A stretch of 64,000 nucleotides of DNA, taken from the NCBI GenBank assembly GCA_001650955.1, contig LXYP01000028.1:62001-126000 (forward strand), read 5' to 3'. A model generated the notes under the pieces. The model was given only the letters and a program-made list of their open reading frames with translations, was not told the origin of the DNA and ran no database searches. The stretch comes from Sphingomonadales bacterium EhC05. Lineage in GTDB: Bacteria; Pseudomonadota; Alphaproteobacteria; Sphingomonadales; Sphingomonadaceae. This document shows positions 9,531-19,459 of this stretch, one piece after another (the first letter of the stretch is position 1; every line of letters starts with the position of its first letter). The position numbers and the translations under genes were made by a program.

Positions 9531-10340
9531 TTATGGGACCAATAATAACGGGAGTGGGCAACTTCGAAGCAAATTTCGAGTAACACCGCCGAATATATAT
9601 TCATGGGTTCGGCTCCGCCCGAAAGCCCCGGCAACCATAAAGCCGGCCTGTAAATTTTGTGCCGTGGATATGAGAATATCGGAAGGATGGGAACTTCGCG
9701 ATGACAATAATTTCAATTGCGCATTCACACCATGACTAGCGAGATATTTGCAAGCCGTATCTGGCGGAAATTCGGTTGCCTTATCTTCATCAATTGATAC
9801 GATGTGGACCTCATTAGCAATTTTGATCAAAGGAAGCGATGAGCGTAATGCATTGGCAGATTCAATACTCCCATTCCAACAGATGATAGCCGGATCCGTA
9901 AGATTGATTCCAATACAATCATGAGGTTGGAGCAATATTGGCGTCCGTATGTGACTTAGTAGCTCTCCGAAAAATGTTGTTGATCTGTTTTTATCAGAAT
10001 TGCCGGGCGGCCGTCCCAGAATCGCGATATCGCGTAAGGAACTCTCACGTGTGATCGCATTGACCGGATTACCTTCAATATGATTGAAATCCCAGCTTAT
10101 GTTCTCTTTGTCTAACCGCTCTCTTATTTGCATACGGATTTTTTCCCCGCGCTTTTGAGCCTCAACAATGAAACGATGCTTGGCCGCCACGCCCCCATAA
10201 GCGTCCAATATATTAAATGAACTGACTGATGAAACATGGAGGCAACTCAAATGGCCCTCGATTGCACGGGTTACATCAAGCGCCGCTTGGGCCCCCGAAT
10301 CTGGGCCTTGATCATCAATGTACCACAGCACGGACTGCAT
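9531..10340 (-). CDS. Universal stress protein, tandem UspA domains
   Basis: 269 residues holding two UspA-like halves. The first begins SVLWYIDDQG, and the second ends in the nucleotide-binding signature GAFGRSRTHEYIFGGVTR followed by PLPLLLVP. I chose ATG 10340 because GGAAGGA lies about 9 bases upstream. An alternative ATG at 10388 forms an ATGA overlap with the PAP2 gene and would add 16 unconserved-looking residues. It follows the PAP2 gene in the same direction and converges on aidB. Universal stress proteins bind ATP and help survival under starvation or stress; the exact partner is unknown. Confidence 0.8.
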   Translation of the reverse strand: MQSVLWYIDDQGPDSGAQAALDVTRAIEGHLSCLHVSSVSSFNILDAYGGVAAKHRFIVEAQKRGEKIRMQIRERLDKENISWDFNHIEGNPVNAITRESSLRDIAILGRPPGNSDKNRSTTFFGELLSHIRTPILLQPHDCIGINLTDPAIICWNGSIESANALRSSLPLIKIANEVHIVSIDEDKATEFPPDTACKYLASHGVNAQLKLLSSRSSHPSDILISTAQNLQAGFMVAGAFGRSRTHEYIFGGVTRNLLRSCPLPLLLVP

Positions 10341-10384
10341 AATATTTGTTCCTTCCGGCCAATCACATAAATTACTTTCGGATA

Positions 10385-11068
10385 TCATTTTTTCCTAAAG
10401 CTTGATGCAAACAGCGCCCAAAAATATCCCCAACTCAATCCAAACATCCACCCCGCAACAACATCACTTGGCCAATGCACGCCCAAAGCCACTCGCGAAA
10501 TTCCGATAGATGTAGTCAACAGCAAAGCCGCTGACACCAAGTAAATCCCTGCATGCCGTTCGGGTCGGATCTGAGTAAACAGCATGGCCATTGTTGAATA
10601 TACAATTGCGGAATTAGCCGCATGCCCACTCGGGAAACTCATGGAATATTGGGTTGCAAGATGCTCAACAACCTCCGGACGCGGTCGGTTGAAATGGTCT
10701 TTTAACAGTGCCACGATCGCCATTCCACCAACAGTCGTCGCCAATAGCACCAAGGCAGAATGGTAGATTCTTCTTGCAACCAGATAAGCAGCAACCAAAA
10801 TGACAAGAACTATCAGCAATTTGGAGTCTCCCAAAATTGTGATCGCTCGAAGAATATCTGGAAGCCAGTCGGGGCCAGACAATATGCTGGGATCTGACGA
10901 AGAGCGCAACGCGAGCAAAATGCTGTTGTCTATTTTCTCCAAATGACCTGCGGCGACTTCCGACCAGAGCCAGAGAAAGAGTATACCTACAATCGAGACG
11001 CCGCCGATCAAAAAAGCAGTTCTTTGAGCCGCCTTGGCTCGGGGAACCAAAATTCGAGCTATTCGCAT
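10385..11068 (-). CDS. PAP2-family membrane phosphatase
   Basis: 227 residues with about six membrane segments. The three phosphatase motifs are all present: KDHFNRPRP (KX6RP), FPSGHAANS (PSGH) and SRVALGVHWPSD (SRX5HX3D). Proteins of this type dephosphorylate lipids such as phosphatidate or undecaprenyl pyrophosphate at the outer face of the inner membrane. It lies between the heavy-metal ATPase and the universal stress protein on the same strand. Which lipid it uses cannot be told from sequence. Confidence 0.85.
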   Translation of the reverse strand: MRIARILVPRAKAAQRTAFLIGGVSIVGILFLWLWSEVAAGHLEKIDNSILLALRSSSDPSILSGPDWLPDILRAITILGDSKLLIVLVILVAAYLVARRIYHSALVLLATTVGGMAIVALLKDHFNRPRPEVVEHLATQYSMSFPSGHAANSAIVYSTMAMLFTQIRPERHAGIYLVSAALLLTTSIGISRVALGVHWPSDVVAGWMFGLSWGYFWALFASSFRKK

Positions 11069-11123
11069 TTTGACCCCCGCCCGATAATCGATCCAATATC
11101 ACTGAGACTGAACATGGCGCTAA

Positions 11124-13121
11124 TCATCCAGCCTTATTTATGTCGTTATAACCGAGGAGCCGAAGTGCGTTGATTACCACCACAAGCGTCGAACCTTCAT
11201 GCATCAAAACGGCAGGGCCAATCCCTAAACCAAATAATGTCGCAGGGATCAAAATCGCCACCACGCCCAAACTAACCCACAGATTCTGCCGAATTATCCT
11301 AGTCGTTGCGCGGCTAAGACCAACAGCGAAAGGCAACGTTCCCAAATCATCTGCCATTAGCGCGATATCTGCAGTTTCCAGGGCCACATCGGAGCCCGCG
11401 GCTCCCATCGCAATTCCAACTGTTGCATTGGCCATAGCTGGAGCATCGTTCACACCATCGCCCACCATTGCAACTCCGCCTTTACGGCTTAGTTCCGCAA
11501 TCTTTTTTACCTTATCTTCCGGCATCAGATCGCCAAACGCCTCATCAAGGCCGACTTCACGCGCTATGGCATCGGCAATTTTCTGATTATCGCCAGAAAT
11601 CATCATCATTCGTGCTATCCCGAGGGAACGCAGTTTCTTGATCACCTCAGGTGCAGCCGCCCGAGGTGTATCCATAAGGCCAAGAACACCAAGATAATCA
11701 TCGCCGCGCTTCACAATCATCGTACTTCGCCCGCGCGATATCATTTCAGTGACTTTGCGCGAGACTTCATCGGGCAGTTGATCATTGCTTGAGTCCAGAA
11801 ATAGTCCCGCCTTTCCTATCGAAATATTCTGGCCATCAATTTTTGCAGAAACGCCCTTCCCTGTTATGCTTCTAAAATCTGTTGCAACAGGCTCCCATGT
11901 TCCAAGTCGGTTTTTGGCTTCGCGCACAACAGCTTGAGCCAGAGGGTGGTCGCTATGCGTCTCCACTGCGGCGCAAATTGCGATAAGTTCTTCTACACCA
12001 ATTTCACCGATTCGTGCTGTTTCAACCAATTCTGGTTCGCCAATGGTGAGTGTGCCGGTTTTATCGAACGCAATGGAATCGAGCTTGCCCAGCATTTCCA
12101 GTGGCGCACCTCCTTTTATGAGCACACCGCCGCGGGCTGCGCGGGCGACCCCGCTTAAAACAGCGCTAGGGGTTGCAATAGCCAATGCACAGGGGCTCGC
12201 TGCGACAAGGACTGCCATCGCGCGATAAAAGCTATCAGTTGGAAGTTCGTCGATGATCAGCCAGGAAAATCCGGTTGCAATCGCCAGCAAGATGACGAGC
12301 GGTACAAAGATGCGTTCAAATTTATTGGTAAAACTTTGCGTCGGCGATTGGCGCGTCTCTGCATCATTCACCATTTGGACAACGCGGGCCAATGCGGATT
12401 CAGACGCTAAGCGCGTCACTTGTACTTCAAGACTTCCTGATCCGTTAATTGATCCAGCAAAGACCCGATGTTCAGACCTCACTTTATCAGCAGCTTTAGC
12501 TGCTGCTGCAACGTCGTCGACCGGTAGTTTATCAACCGGAACACTCTCGCCCGTAATGGGTGCCTGATTGACACTACTCGAACCTTTGATGACGAAACCA
12601 TCGGCCGGAAGTCTCTCGTTGGAACGGATAATGACAACATCGCCAATCACCAGTTTAGCAACCGGCAACCTCAACTCCCTACCGTCTCTGCGAACAGCAG
12701 CCTCGTCAGGCGCGAGATCGGATAACGCGGTAATGGCATTGCGCGCCCGGGCCATCGCATAGTTTTCCAAAGCATGGCCAATGCTAAACAGAAATAATAG
12801 AAACGCCCCTTCGGCCCATACCCCCAACCACGCAGCGCCGGCGGCCGCGATGAGCATGAGAAAGTCAATTTCGAATTTTTTGCGGCGAAGTTTTCCAAAT
12901 GCTTCAAGGAGCGTAAAATATCCGCCGAAAAAATATGCCGCAACCAGAAACCAGAAACCCGCTGACACGGGCAACGATGTAATTTTTGGCCCAAGCCAAC
13001 CAATCAGAAGTGTCGCCCCGCAAAAAAGCGAAAACAACATCTCTGCCCGGCCACCCGAAATTCGATCAAGTAAGCTGTTATGCTGATGGTTGTTTTTGTT
13101 ATGATCATGACCGCCAGTCAT
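11124..13121 (-). CDS. Heavy-metal P1B-type ATPase, SPC/HEG(S)T class
   Basis: 665 residues. In order: a His-rich N terminus without an HMA domain, PITGES actuator loop, the membrane metal site SPC instead of CPC, phosphorylation site DKTGT (Asp353), SDHPLAQ nucleotide-binding motif, GDGVNDAP hinge, and HEGST in the last helix. SPC with HEGG/S is the P1B-4 signature, known for Co, Zn and Cd export (CzcP, CtpD, CoaT). This supports divalent cation export and argues against copper. It shares its strand with the DUF190 and czc genes, with only 2 bases between its start and the DUF190 stop. Confidence 0.88.
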   Translation of the reverse strand: MTGGHDHNKNNHQHNSLLDRISGGRAEMLFSLFCGATLLIGWLGPKITSLPVSAGFWFLVAAYFFGGYFTLLEAFGKLRRKKFEIDFLMLIAAAGAAWLGVWAEGAFLLFLFSIGHALENYAMARARNAITALSDLAPDEAAVRRDGRELRLPVAKLVIGDVVIIRSNERLPADGFVIKGSSSVNQAPITGESVPVDKLPVDDVAAAAKAADKVRSEHRVFAGSINGSGSLEVQVTRLASESALARVVQMVNDAETRQSPTQSFTNKFERIFVPLVILLAIATGFSWLIIDELPTDSFYRAMAVLVAASPCALAIATPSAVLSGVARAARGGVLIKGGAPLEMLGKLDSIAFDKTGTLTIGEPELVETARIGEIGVEELIAICAAVETHSDHPLAQAVVREAKNRLGTWEPVATDFRSITGKGVSAKIDGQNISIGKAGLFLDSSNDQLPDEVSRKVTEMISRGRSTMIVKRGDDYLGVLGLMDTPRAAAPEVIKKLRSLGIARMMMISGDNQKIADAIAREVGLDEAFGDLMPEDKVKKIAELSRKGGVAMVGDGVNDAPAMANATVGIAMGAAGSDVALETADIALMADDLGTLPFAVGLSRATTRIIRQNLWVSLGVVAILIPATLFGLGIGPAVLMHEGSTLVVVINALRLLGYNDINKAG

Positions 13122-13123
13122 GT

Positions 13124-13456
13124 TTAAACACTCAACGCGGAAAGGACTTCAACCTTTTCCAAACTTACAATACCTATTCCTCTCAGATCCTTCAGTTTGC
13201 CAAAAAACATTTCCAATTTTGATCGCGTATCTATGATTTCAAAGACGATTGGCGGATTGTCTCCGATACCAAAAGGATGATGTCCATGCACAATCGAGGT
13301 TGCTGAAAAACCTATCGAGCCTTTTAGTACCGTACCGCCCGCAAGGCCGGCGGTGCGCGCGCGCGAAATAATCGTATCGACGACCGTTTCATCGCCGTGC
13401 ATTGCCGCCTCATCTGTATAAATCCGCATCAGCGACATTGTTTTGGTTCTAATCAT
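13124..13456 (-). CDS. DUF190-family PII-like small protein
   Basis: 110 residues from ATG 13456, which has GAGG about 10 bases upstream. A longer frame begins at 13480 but that start lacks a spaced binding site. The pattern (MRIYTDEAA, GLAGGTVLKGSIGFS, PPIVFEIIDT) matches DUF190, a ferredoxin-like fold related to PII signalling proteins. Members are often encoded with ion channels or transporters, fluoride and metal systems included, and are presumed regulators. Its position between an RND pump and a P-type ATPase suggests a role in metal export, but there is no direct evidence of ligand or partner. Confidence 0.75.
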   Translation of the reverse strand: MIRTKTMSLMRIYTDEAAMHGDETVVDTIISRARTAGLAGGTVLKGSIGFSATSIVHGHHPFGIGDNPPIVFEIIDTRSKLEMFFGKLKDLRGIGIVSLEKVEVLSALSV

Positions 13457-13492
13457 GCCATACTTTCCTCTCTGGATCATTTTGACCTACCT

Positions 13493-16400
13493 TCAGGTTT
13501 CCCCTCGCCGAAAGCGGCGAACAACCGGTAGATTCTCCCAACTGGGTAAAAGGCCGCGAATGCGGTTCAATGGACCAGACCAGTCGGGCGATTTGCTGCC
13601 CAATATAAGTTTGGTCACGGCAGGGAGTACGAAGAGCGTCAAGATCGTTGCAGTGATCAGGCCGCCGATAACAACAATTGCCAGGGGTTTTTGTACCTCT
13701 GCGCCGGTTCCCGTGGCAATAGCCATCGGAACGAAGCCTAGCGACGGTACGATTGCTGTCATAAGAACCGATCTATATCGCTCACTCGCACCTTCAAATA
13801 TTGCTTCAGTCAACTCCTTGCCCGCTTCAATTCGCGCCTGGATACTGGTCATCATAACCAGCCCGTTAAGAACGGCCACACCGGCTAAGACTATGAAACC
13901 CACGGCTACGGAAATCGAAAAAGGCAGGCCAGTGACCGCGAGCGAAAATATACCGCCCGCAATCCCAAGAGGCACGGTTGTAAACACAGCAACCGCCATC
14001 CTGAAATTTCCAAGCGCCATGACAAGCAATCCAAAAACCAACAGCGCTATGATGGGAACCACAAGACCAATTCGGGCCTGCGCGGCCTGCAGGTTTTCAA
14101 ATTGTCCTCCCCATTCGAGATAAGCACCCGGCGGAAGTTGGACATTGTCCGCGATTTTTGCCTTGGCTTCGGTTACCATTGACCCAACATCGCGCCCGCG
14201 CACGTTGAGCTGGACGACAACACGGCGCTTGCCATTTTCTCGGCTGATCTGATTCAATCCTTCTGTCTCCTGAAGTTTGGCAAGAGAGCGTAGCGGAACC
14301 GAAGAACGGCGGCCAAAGCCGTCTTCAGGCAACATCACTGGTAAAGCGCCAATCGCATCAAGATCATCGCGCACAGCGTCCGGTAAGCGGACAACAATGT
14401 CGAAGCGCCGGTCACCTTGAAACACAATTCCGCTCTCAGCGCCGCCAAGCGCAGCACTTACAGTTTTGGCCACTTCATCAACAGTCAAGCCGTGAGCGGA
14501 AATCGCCGCTTTATCAAACTGAACATCGAGCGTCGGGAAGCCCTCTGTTTGCTCAACACGAACATCAGCGCTACCCTCCAGTCCTGAGAAAACCCGCGCA
14601 ATCTCGTTCGCAGTCGCGCTAAGTTGATTGAGATCATCACCAAAAACTTTCACGGCAATATCTCCGCGAACCCCGGCGATGAGCTCATTGAAACGCATTT
14701 GAATGGGCTGACTGAACTCATAATTCTGACCAATCAGATTGGATAATTTGGCTTCCATCTGTTCAACAAGCTCTTCCTTTGGCAGCGACGGATTGGGCCA
14801 TTCATCTTTTGGCCGCAAGATAATGAAAGCGTCGGAAATATTGACCGGCATAGGATCGCTGGCCACTTCTGCTGTTCCCGTTTTTGAATACATGAAACGG
14901 ACTTGTGGGAATTTTGAGATTTCTTTTTCAATCTCCTTTTGCATCTCGACCGATTGACCGAGCGATGTTGAAGGTATCCGGATTGATTGAAGCGAAAGAT
15001 CCTGTTCGTCCAGCTGCGGCATAAACTCACTGCCAATAAACAGGAAAACGACAAGAGAAAAACCGAACACGGAAAATCCGGCAATGGTCGTTCTAAGAGG
15101 CCTAGCCAAAGCCTTCACCAGAGCCGGCAGATAACGGTCTTTTGACCAGCTCACCATCCGCACTTCTTTTTCGGAAACGCGGCCGCGAATAAGCAAGGCA
15201 AGCAAAGCTGGCACCAAAGTCAGGGACAAAATGAACGCAGAAGCAAGCGCCAGCATAACCGTCACTGCCATGGGTGAAAAAGTCTTGCCCTCAACGCCTT
15301 GAAAAGTGAGCAGGGGCACAAAAACCAGTAAAATAATGGCTTGGCCGAACAAAGAAGGACGGATCATTTCGCGAGTGGAAGCGATCACCTCTTCCAACCG
15401 CTCGCCGAGAGACAAAATTCTTCCCTCTTCATGCTGGCGGTTTGCCATTCGGCGCAGAAAATTCTCCACGATAATAACGCTGCCATCAACAATAAGGCCA
15501 AAGTCAAGCGCGCCAAGGCTCATGAGATTTCCTGAAACCCCAAAGCGGTTCATGCCGATTGCCATCATCAAGAAAGACAAGGGAATCACCAGCGCGGTAA
15601 TTAAAGCAGCGCGGAAATTGCCCAGCAAAAGAAACAACGCAACGATGACCAATAATGCGCCTTCAGTGAGGTTCTTCTGCACCGTACTGATCGTCGCATT
15701 CACGAGCTTGGAACGATCAAGCACCACTTCCAATTCAATATCAGGCGGCATGGTTTTAGCAATTTCTGAAAGCCGTTCACCGGTTGCCGCGGCAACTTCC
15801 TGACTATTTTCACCAAGCAGCATGAGCGCGGTCCCCACGACCACCTCCTTGCCATTTTCTGTGGCCGCCCCTGTTCTAAGATCACCACCGTTGCCCACTG
15901 TTGCAACATCCCGAACGTGGATCGGTACGCCTTCACGGCGCGCAATTATCGCATTTTCAATTCCTTCGACCGTTTTGATACGCGCATCTGCACGAACCAA
16001 AAATGCTTCTCCACCCCGCTGAACAAAATTTGCTCCAACGGACAGGTTAATGCTTTCAAGCGATTCGGCCAGATCATCAAAGCCTATCCCATAAGAGGCC
16101 ATTTTTGCAGATGAAGGTGTGACCACAAATTGGCGGGCATAGCCGCCAATGGAATCTATGCCAGCTATGCCTGAAACGTTGCGTAGCTGAGGTCCAATCA
16201 CCCAGTCCTGTAGGGTCCTCAAATAGGCGGCTTTTGCTACTTCATCATCGAGTCGTTCGCCTTCAGGTGTCAAATAGGAGCCATCAGCTTTCAATCCGGG
16301 ACCTGAAGTGGTCTCGGATTTTTTGGAAGGCACATAGTTGACGGTCCACATCAATACTTCGCCTAAACCCGTTGAAACAGGCCCCATTGTGGGTTCTGCG

Positions 16401-16771
16401 CTCGAAGGTAGATTCTCGCGTACCGTGGTCAAACGCTCCGCAACTTGCTGGCGCGCAAAATAAATATCAATATCATCGGAAAAAATGGCGGTTACCTGAG
16501 AAAATCCGTTGCGCGAGATTGAACGCGTAGTCTCTAGGCCGGGAATACCTGCAAGCGAAGTTTCCACCGGATAAGTTACGAGCCGCTCTACATCGAGCGG
16601 AGCCAGGGATGCATCCACAGTATTGATCTGGACCTGATTGTTGGTGATATCGGGCACTGCATCAATCGGTAATTTTGCAAGATTGAAAATCCCGAAAGCA
16701 GCGACTGCCGCGATCAGAAAGACGATAAAAAAGCGATTGCGTACAGATAATTCGACGAGACGTGCGATCAT
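13493..16771 (-). CDS. czcA: CzcA-type heavy-metal efflux RND pump
   Basis: 1092 residues, normal for an HME-RND inner-membrane pump. Twelve membrane helices and two large periplasmic loops are expected. The proton-relay segment of TM4, DFGLIVDGSVIIVENFLRR, carries two Asp and one Glu, as in CzcA-like divalent cation exporters. The N terminus MIARLVELSVRNRFF is typical. With CzcB and CzcC it would span the envelope and export Zn, Co or Cd by proton antiport; the metal cannot be fixed by sequence. It follows czcB by 28 bases. Confidence 0.92.
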   Translation of the reverse strand: MIARLVELSVRNRFFIVFLIAAVAAFGIFNLAKLPIDAVPDITNNQVQINTVDASLAPLDVERLVTYPVETSLAGIPGLETTRSISRNGFSQVTAIFSDDIDIYFARQQVAERLTTVRENLPSSAEPTMGPVSTGLGEVLMWTVNYVPSKKSETTSGPGLKADGSYLTPEGERLDDEVAKAAYLRTLQDWVIGPQLRNVSGIAGIDSIGGYARQFVVTPSSAKMASYGIGFDDLAESLESINLSVGANFVQRGGEAFLVRADARIKTVEGIENAIIARREGVPIHVRDVATVGNGGDLRTGAATENGKEVVVGTALMLLGENSQEVAAATGERLSEIAKTMPPDIELEVVLDRSKLVNATISTVQKNLTEGALLVIVALFLLLGNFRAALITALVIPLSFLMMAIGMNRFGVSGNLMSLGALDFGLIVDGSVIIVENFLRRMANRQHEEGRILSLGERLEEVIASTREMIRPSLFGQAIILLVFVPLLTFQGVEGKTFSPMAVTVMLALASAFILSLTLVPALLALLIRGRVSEKEVRMVSWSKDRYLPALVKALARPLRTTIAGFSVFGFSLVVFLFIGSEFMPQLDEQDLSLQSIRIPSTSLGQSVEMQKEIEKEISKFPQVRFMYSKTGTAEVASDPMPVNISDAFIILRPKDEWPNPSLPKEELVEQMEAKLSNLIGQNYEFSQPIQMRFNELIAGVRGDIAVKVFGDDLNQLSATANEIARVFSGLEGSADVRVEQTEGFPTLDVQFDKAAISAHGLTVDEVAKTVSAALGGAESGIVFQGDRRFDIVVRLPDAVRDDLDAIGALPVMLPEDGFGRRSSVPLRSLAKLQETEGLNQISRENGKRRVVVQLNVRGRDVGSMVTEAKAKIADNVQLPPGAYLEWGGQFENLQAAQARIGLVVPIIALLVFGLLVMALGNFRMAVAVFTTVPLGIAGGIFSLAVTGLPFSISVAVGFIVLAGVAVLNGLVMMTSIQARIEAGKELTEAIFEGASERYRSVLMTAIVPSLGFVPMAIATGTGAEVQKPLAIVVIGGLITATILTLFVLPAVTKLILGSKSPDWSGPLNRIRGLLPSWENLPVVRRFRRGET

Positions 16772-16799
16772 GATTGCCGCTCCAGATTAAATTGTTTGA

Positions 16800-17951
16800 T
16801 CAATGTTCTGCTTCGCCGCGACCAAGCTCGGACTTCAGCAAAAATGCGTTGCGGCCAGCGATTTTGGATCCTGCAGTTAACCCTTCGAGAATTTCAACAC
16901 GGTCACCGCTTCGCGCCCCTGTCCTTACCGGGCGAGCACGAAAACCTGCCTTTGTACGGAAAAAGACAACCTCTTGGCCTTCAACGGTTTGCACCGCCTC
17001 GGTAGGCACAATGATCTTGGAGGCGTCTGCGCTACTCTCACTCAGCATGATTTTTACACGGACATATTCGCCCGGAACCAATCGCGCACCGACGCTCGGT
17101 TCAAGAACCACAATAGCAGCTCTATTTTCGGGATCTGCAGCTGGTGTGACTGCCAGAACGCGCGCAGTTATTTCTCCGGTTGGGCTTTCAATCGTTGCTG
17201 TATCGCCGGTGTTAATCTTGCGCGCATCTTCTGCCGGTACCGCCGCCTCAATCTGAATACGGTCTGGGTTGGCAATGCGAAACAATTCATCTTGCGCGGT
17301 CACATAGGAACCAAGAATTGCTGGCGCTGATGTAATACTGCCACCAATTGGAGAGCGCACCGAAATGAAACGCCCGCTAACCCCGGATGCTGCCGCTGCT
17401 TGACGTGCACGGCTTGCCTCCGCGGCGGCTTGTTGGTTCTCGGCACGCGCGGTCTCAATATCAGCTCGGGCTGTAATTTTCTCATTAAACAAGCGCTGTT
17501 CGCGGGCAAGTTGCGACCGAGCCAAGCCAGCACGGGCAGCAGCGGAAGTAACTTCTGCGCTGATCCCCGCAGCTTCGCGGCTTTCAATAGTCGCTATGGT
17601 TTCGCCGCGTCTTACCGGATCACCAAGGCGTTTGCGGATACTGGTTACTCGTCCCTCAGCACCAGCGCTCAATATGGCCTGGCCTTGCGGTGATGGGGTA
17701 ACGCTGCCTTGCGCGATAATCTGAGCATTCAGTGAACTTGGTGTCAGGGAAATGATCTCGATTTTGGAGGTCTTAACCTGTTCCTCTGTCAGTTCAACAA
17801 CGCCTTCTTCATCAGCGTGATCTTCCTCACCTTTTTCAGAAACTGCGGCGGGTGCTGAGCTTGTAAACACGTACTTGCCAACCAGCACTCCGGAAATTCC
17901 GACGAATATAATGACCATGATGGCCGCTAGAAACATTTTTTTATTGCTCAT
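16800..17951 (-). CDS. czcB: CzcB-type membrane fusion protein
   Basis: 383 residues with an N-terminal membrane anchor (VGKYVF region) followed by an acidic His-containing stretch (HADEEG). Then come a lipoyl-like hairpin with long coiled coil (about residues 130-200) and a beta-barrel domain. This is the periplasmic adaptor that links CzcA to the outer-membrane channel and can bind metal itself. The start overlaps the stop of the small upstream protein gene by four bases (ATGA). Confidence 0.88.
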   Translation of the reverse strand: MSNKKMFLAAIMVIIFVGISGVLVGKYVFTSSAPAAVSEKGEEDHADEEGVVELTEEQVKTSKIEIISLTPSSLNAQIIAQGSVTPSPQGQAILSAGAEGRVTSIRKRLGDPVRRGETIATIESREAAGISAEVTSAAARAGLARSQLAREQRLFNEKITARADIETARAENQQAAAEASRARQAAAASGVSGRFISVRSPIGGSITSAPAILGSYVTAQDELFRIANPDRIQIEAAVPAEDARKINTGDTATIESPTGEITARVLAVTPAADPENRAAIVVLEPSVGARLVPGEYVRVKIMLSESSADASKIIVPTEAVQTVEGQEVVFFRTKAGFRARPVRTGARSGDRVEILEGLTAGSKIAGRNAFLLKSELGRGEAEH

Positions 17952-18166
17952 TGAGTGTGCCCCTTGGATAATGTGTCAGCAGCCGATAACCGCCTCTTGG
18001 AAGTCTGGTTTATTTGGTTTGAGGAGGATGACTCCATGTGAGGTTGCTCGTGCGAAGATGATTCCTTCAACGCGATGGCGGCGAGCATGAACAAGCCTGT
18101 CAGCACGGTTATGAGAACCAATACGCCAACCACAATTATAGTTTTATTTGAGGTGAACTTGGCCAT
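17948..18166 (-). CDS. Small single-helix membrane protein inside the czc operon
   Basis: 72 residues. An N-terminal membrane helix (residues 9-33: IIVVGVLVLITVLTGLFMLA) is followed by a hydrophilic tail with His, Met, Ser and Lys residues. It fits exactly between czcC (its start is one base from the czcC stop) and czcB (ATGA overlap), so it is clearly expressed with the pump. I do not recognise a family. An accessory or stabilising role for the pump is inference from position. Confidence 0.65.
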   Translation of the reverse strand: MAKFTSNKTIIVVGVLVLITVLTGLFMLAAIALKESSSHEQPHMESSSSNQINQTSKRRLSAADTLSKGHTQ

Positions 18167-19393
18167 TTATTCAGCTCCCAAACGCAGCAGCGTCGTTACA
18201 GACTGCGCGCGCGCCACCTTTGCTTCGATCAAGCTATTTTCTACGCTATCCCTAGCTGAAGCGGCATCGAGAACATCAATCAGATTGAATTTTCCATAGC
18301 CATATCCGAGACGCGCTAATCGCAGCGCCTCTTCAGCCTGGGGAAGCGTTTCATTTTGCAGGGTTTGCACGCGGGTCTTTGCTGCCCGCAGCCTTGCTTG
18401 GGCAATTCCAAATTGTCTGTTCACCGCAAGTAGTTGGAGTGAACGCCGCGCTTGTGCGGAACGAAGCCGTGCACGCGCAATATCAACATTACCCTGGTTG
18501 CGATTCCAGAGCGGGATTGCAATCGAAGCACCAACAACGAAAGCGTTATCATTGCTTTCTTCAAACCGTCTAAATCCTCCGCTCAAGGTCACATCTGGAA
18601 CTGCGTTTGCGCGCTCCCGCTTAATGATTGCTTCGGCGGCATTGGTATTTGCGGCCGCCAGTTGAATTGGCAGAGCCTGAACCGGATCAAAGTCAATCAT
18701 GTCAGTTTCACCCAACCAAATTTCCTGAACACGGTCAGGCGGTGCTTGCCCGCCCCAAAGGGACGCAAGCGTGAGCCGCGCAGAATAGGCCTCTGCCTCT
18801 GCAGATTGCTGTGCGGCCTTTGCTTCTCCAAGCGCGCCCTGCGCCCTGATAGCCCTCAATGGCGGATCGCGTCCGACTTCAACAAGAATTCCTGCGATGC
18901 GCGCTAGTTCTCGATTTCGTTCGACGACACGGTTAGCTAGCTCAAGCCTGTTTTGTGCAGCAACGGCGTCGGTATAAGCCAAACGTACTTCAGCGGCCAA
19001 TTCTGCTCGTGCTATGCTTGCCTCGATCTCAGCCACGTTGGTTTCTGCTGCTGCAGCGCGCCGCCGGGCCCCGCGTTTTCCGCCAAGCTCGAGGCGCTGG
19101 CCTACGGCTACGGTCATTTCTGTGGACCGTAAGCCTTTGAAAACGCCCGTGCCGGCAATATTTTCTGCCTCCACGGATATTTCCGGGTTTGGCCGGAGAC
19201 CTTCTTGCCGTTCGTTGCCGCGCGCAGCATCTACCTCGGCCTGCGAAACATTGATTACAGGTGATTCAGCGCCTGCCAGTCGCAAAGCTTCTGCAAGACT
19301 TACATTGCTCGGCTGCGCCAATAGGCTTGACCCGCCCGATACGGCAAATAATGCCGTAGCCAGCAGGCGCCAACGCGCCTTTTTCCATTTCAT
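18167..19393 (-). CDS. czcC: CzcC-type outer-membrane efflux channel
   Basis: 408 residues with a signal peptide (MKWKKARWRLLATALFAVSGGSSLLAQ) and the tandem helical repeats of the TolC/CzcC outer-membrane factor family, for example NVSLAEALRLAGAESP and GKFNLIDVLDAASAR. It forms the outer-membrane exit of the Czc pump. It is the first structural gene of the minus-strand czc operon, whose order is C, small protein, B, A. Confidence 0.88.
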   Translation of the reverse strand: MKWKKARWRLLATALFAVSGGSSLLAQPSNVSLAEALRLAGAESPVINVSQAEVDAARGNERQEGLRPNPEISVEAENIAGTGVFKGLRSTEMTVAVGQRLELGGKRGARRRAAAAETNVAEIEASIARAELAAEVRLAYTDAVAAQNRLELANRVVERNRELARIAGILVEVGRDPPLRAIRAQGALGEAKAAQQSAEAEAYSARLTLASLWGGQAPPDRVQEIWLGETDMIDFDPVQALPIQLAAANTNAAEAIIKRERANAVPDVTLSGGFRRFEESNDNAFVVGASIAIPLWNRNQGNVDIARARLRSAQARRSLQLLAVNRQFGIAQARLRAAKTRVQTLQNETLPQAEEALRLARLGYGYGKFNLIDVLDAASARDSVENSLIEAKVARAQSVTTLLRLGAE

Positions 19394-19459
19394 TTTGAAA
19401 ATACTCCTCGCTTAACTAATTGAGATAACGCCTAGAAAAAGGCGCACGTCAGAATTAGT

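Noticed and set aside
13443-14123. Long plus-strand frame (226 codons) opposite czcA
   Set aside because: It is antisense to the well-supported RND pump gene; its Thr/Ala/Pro-rich sequence reflects the codon bias of the other strand.
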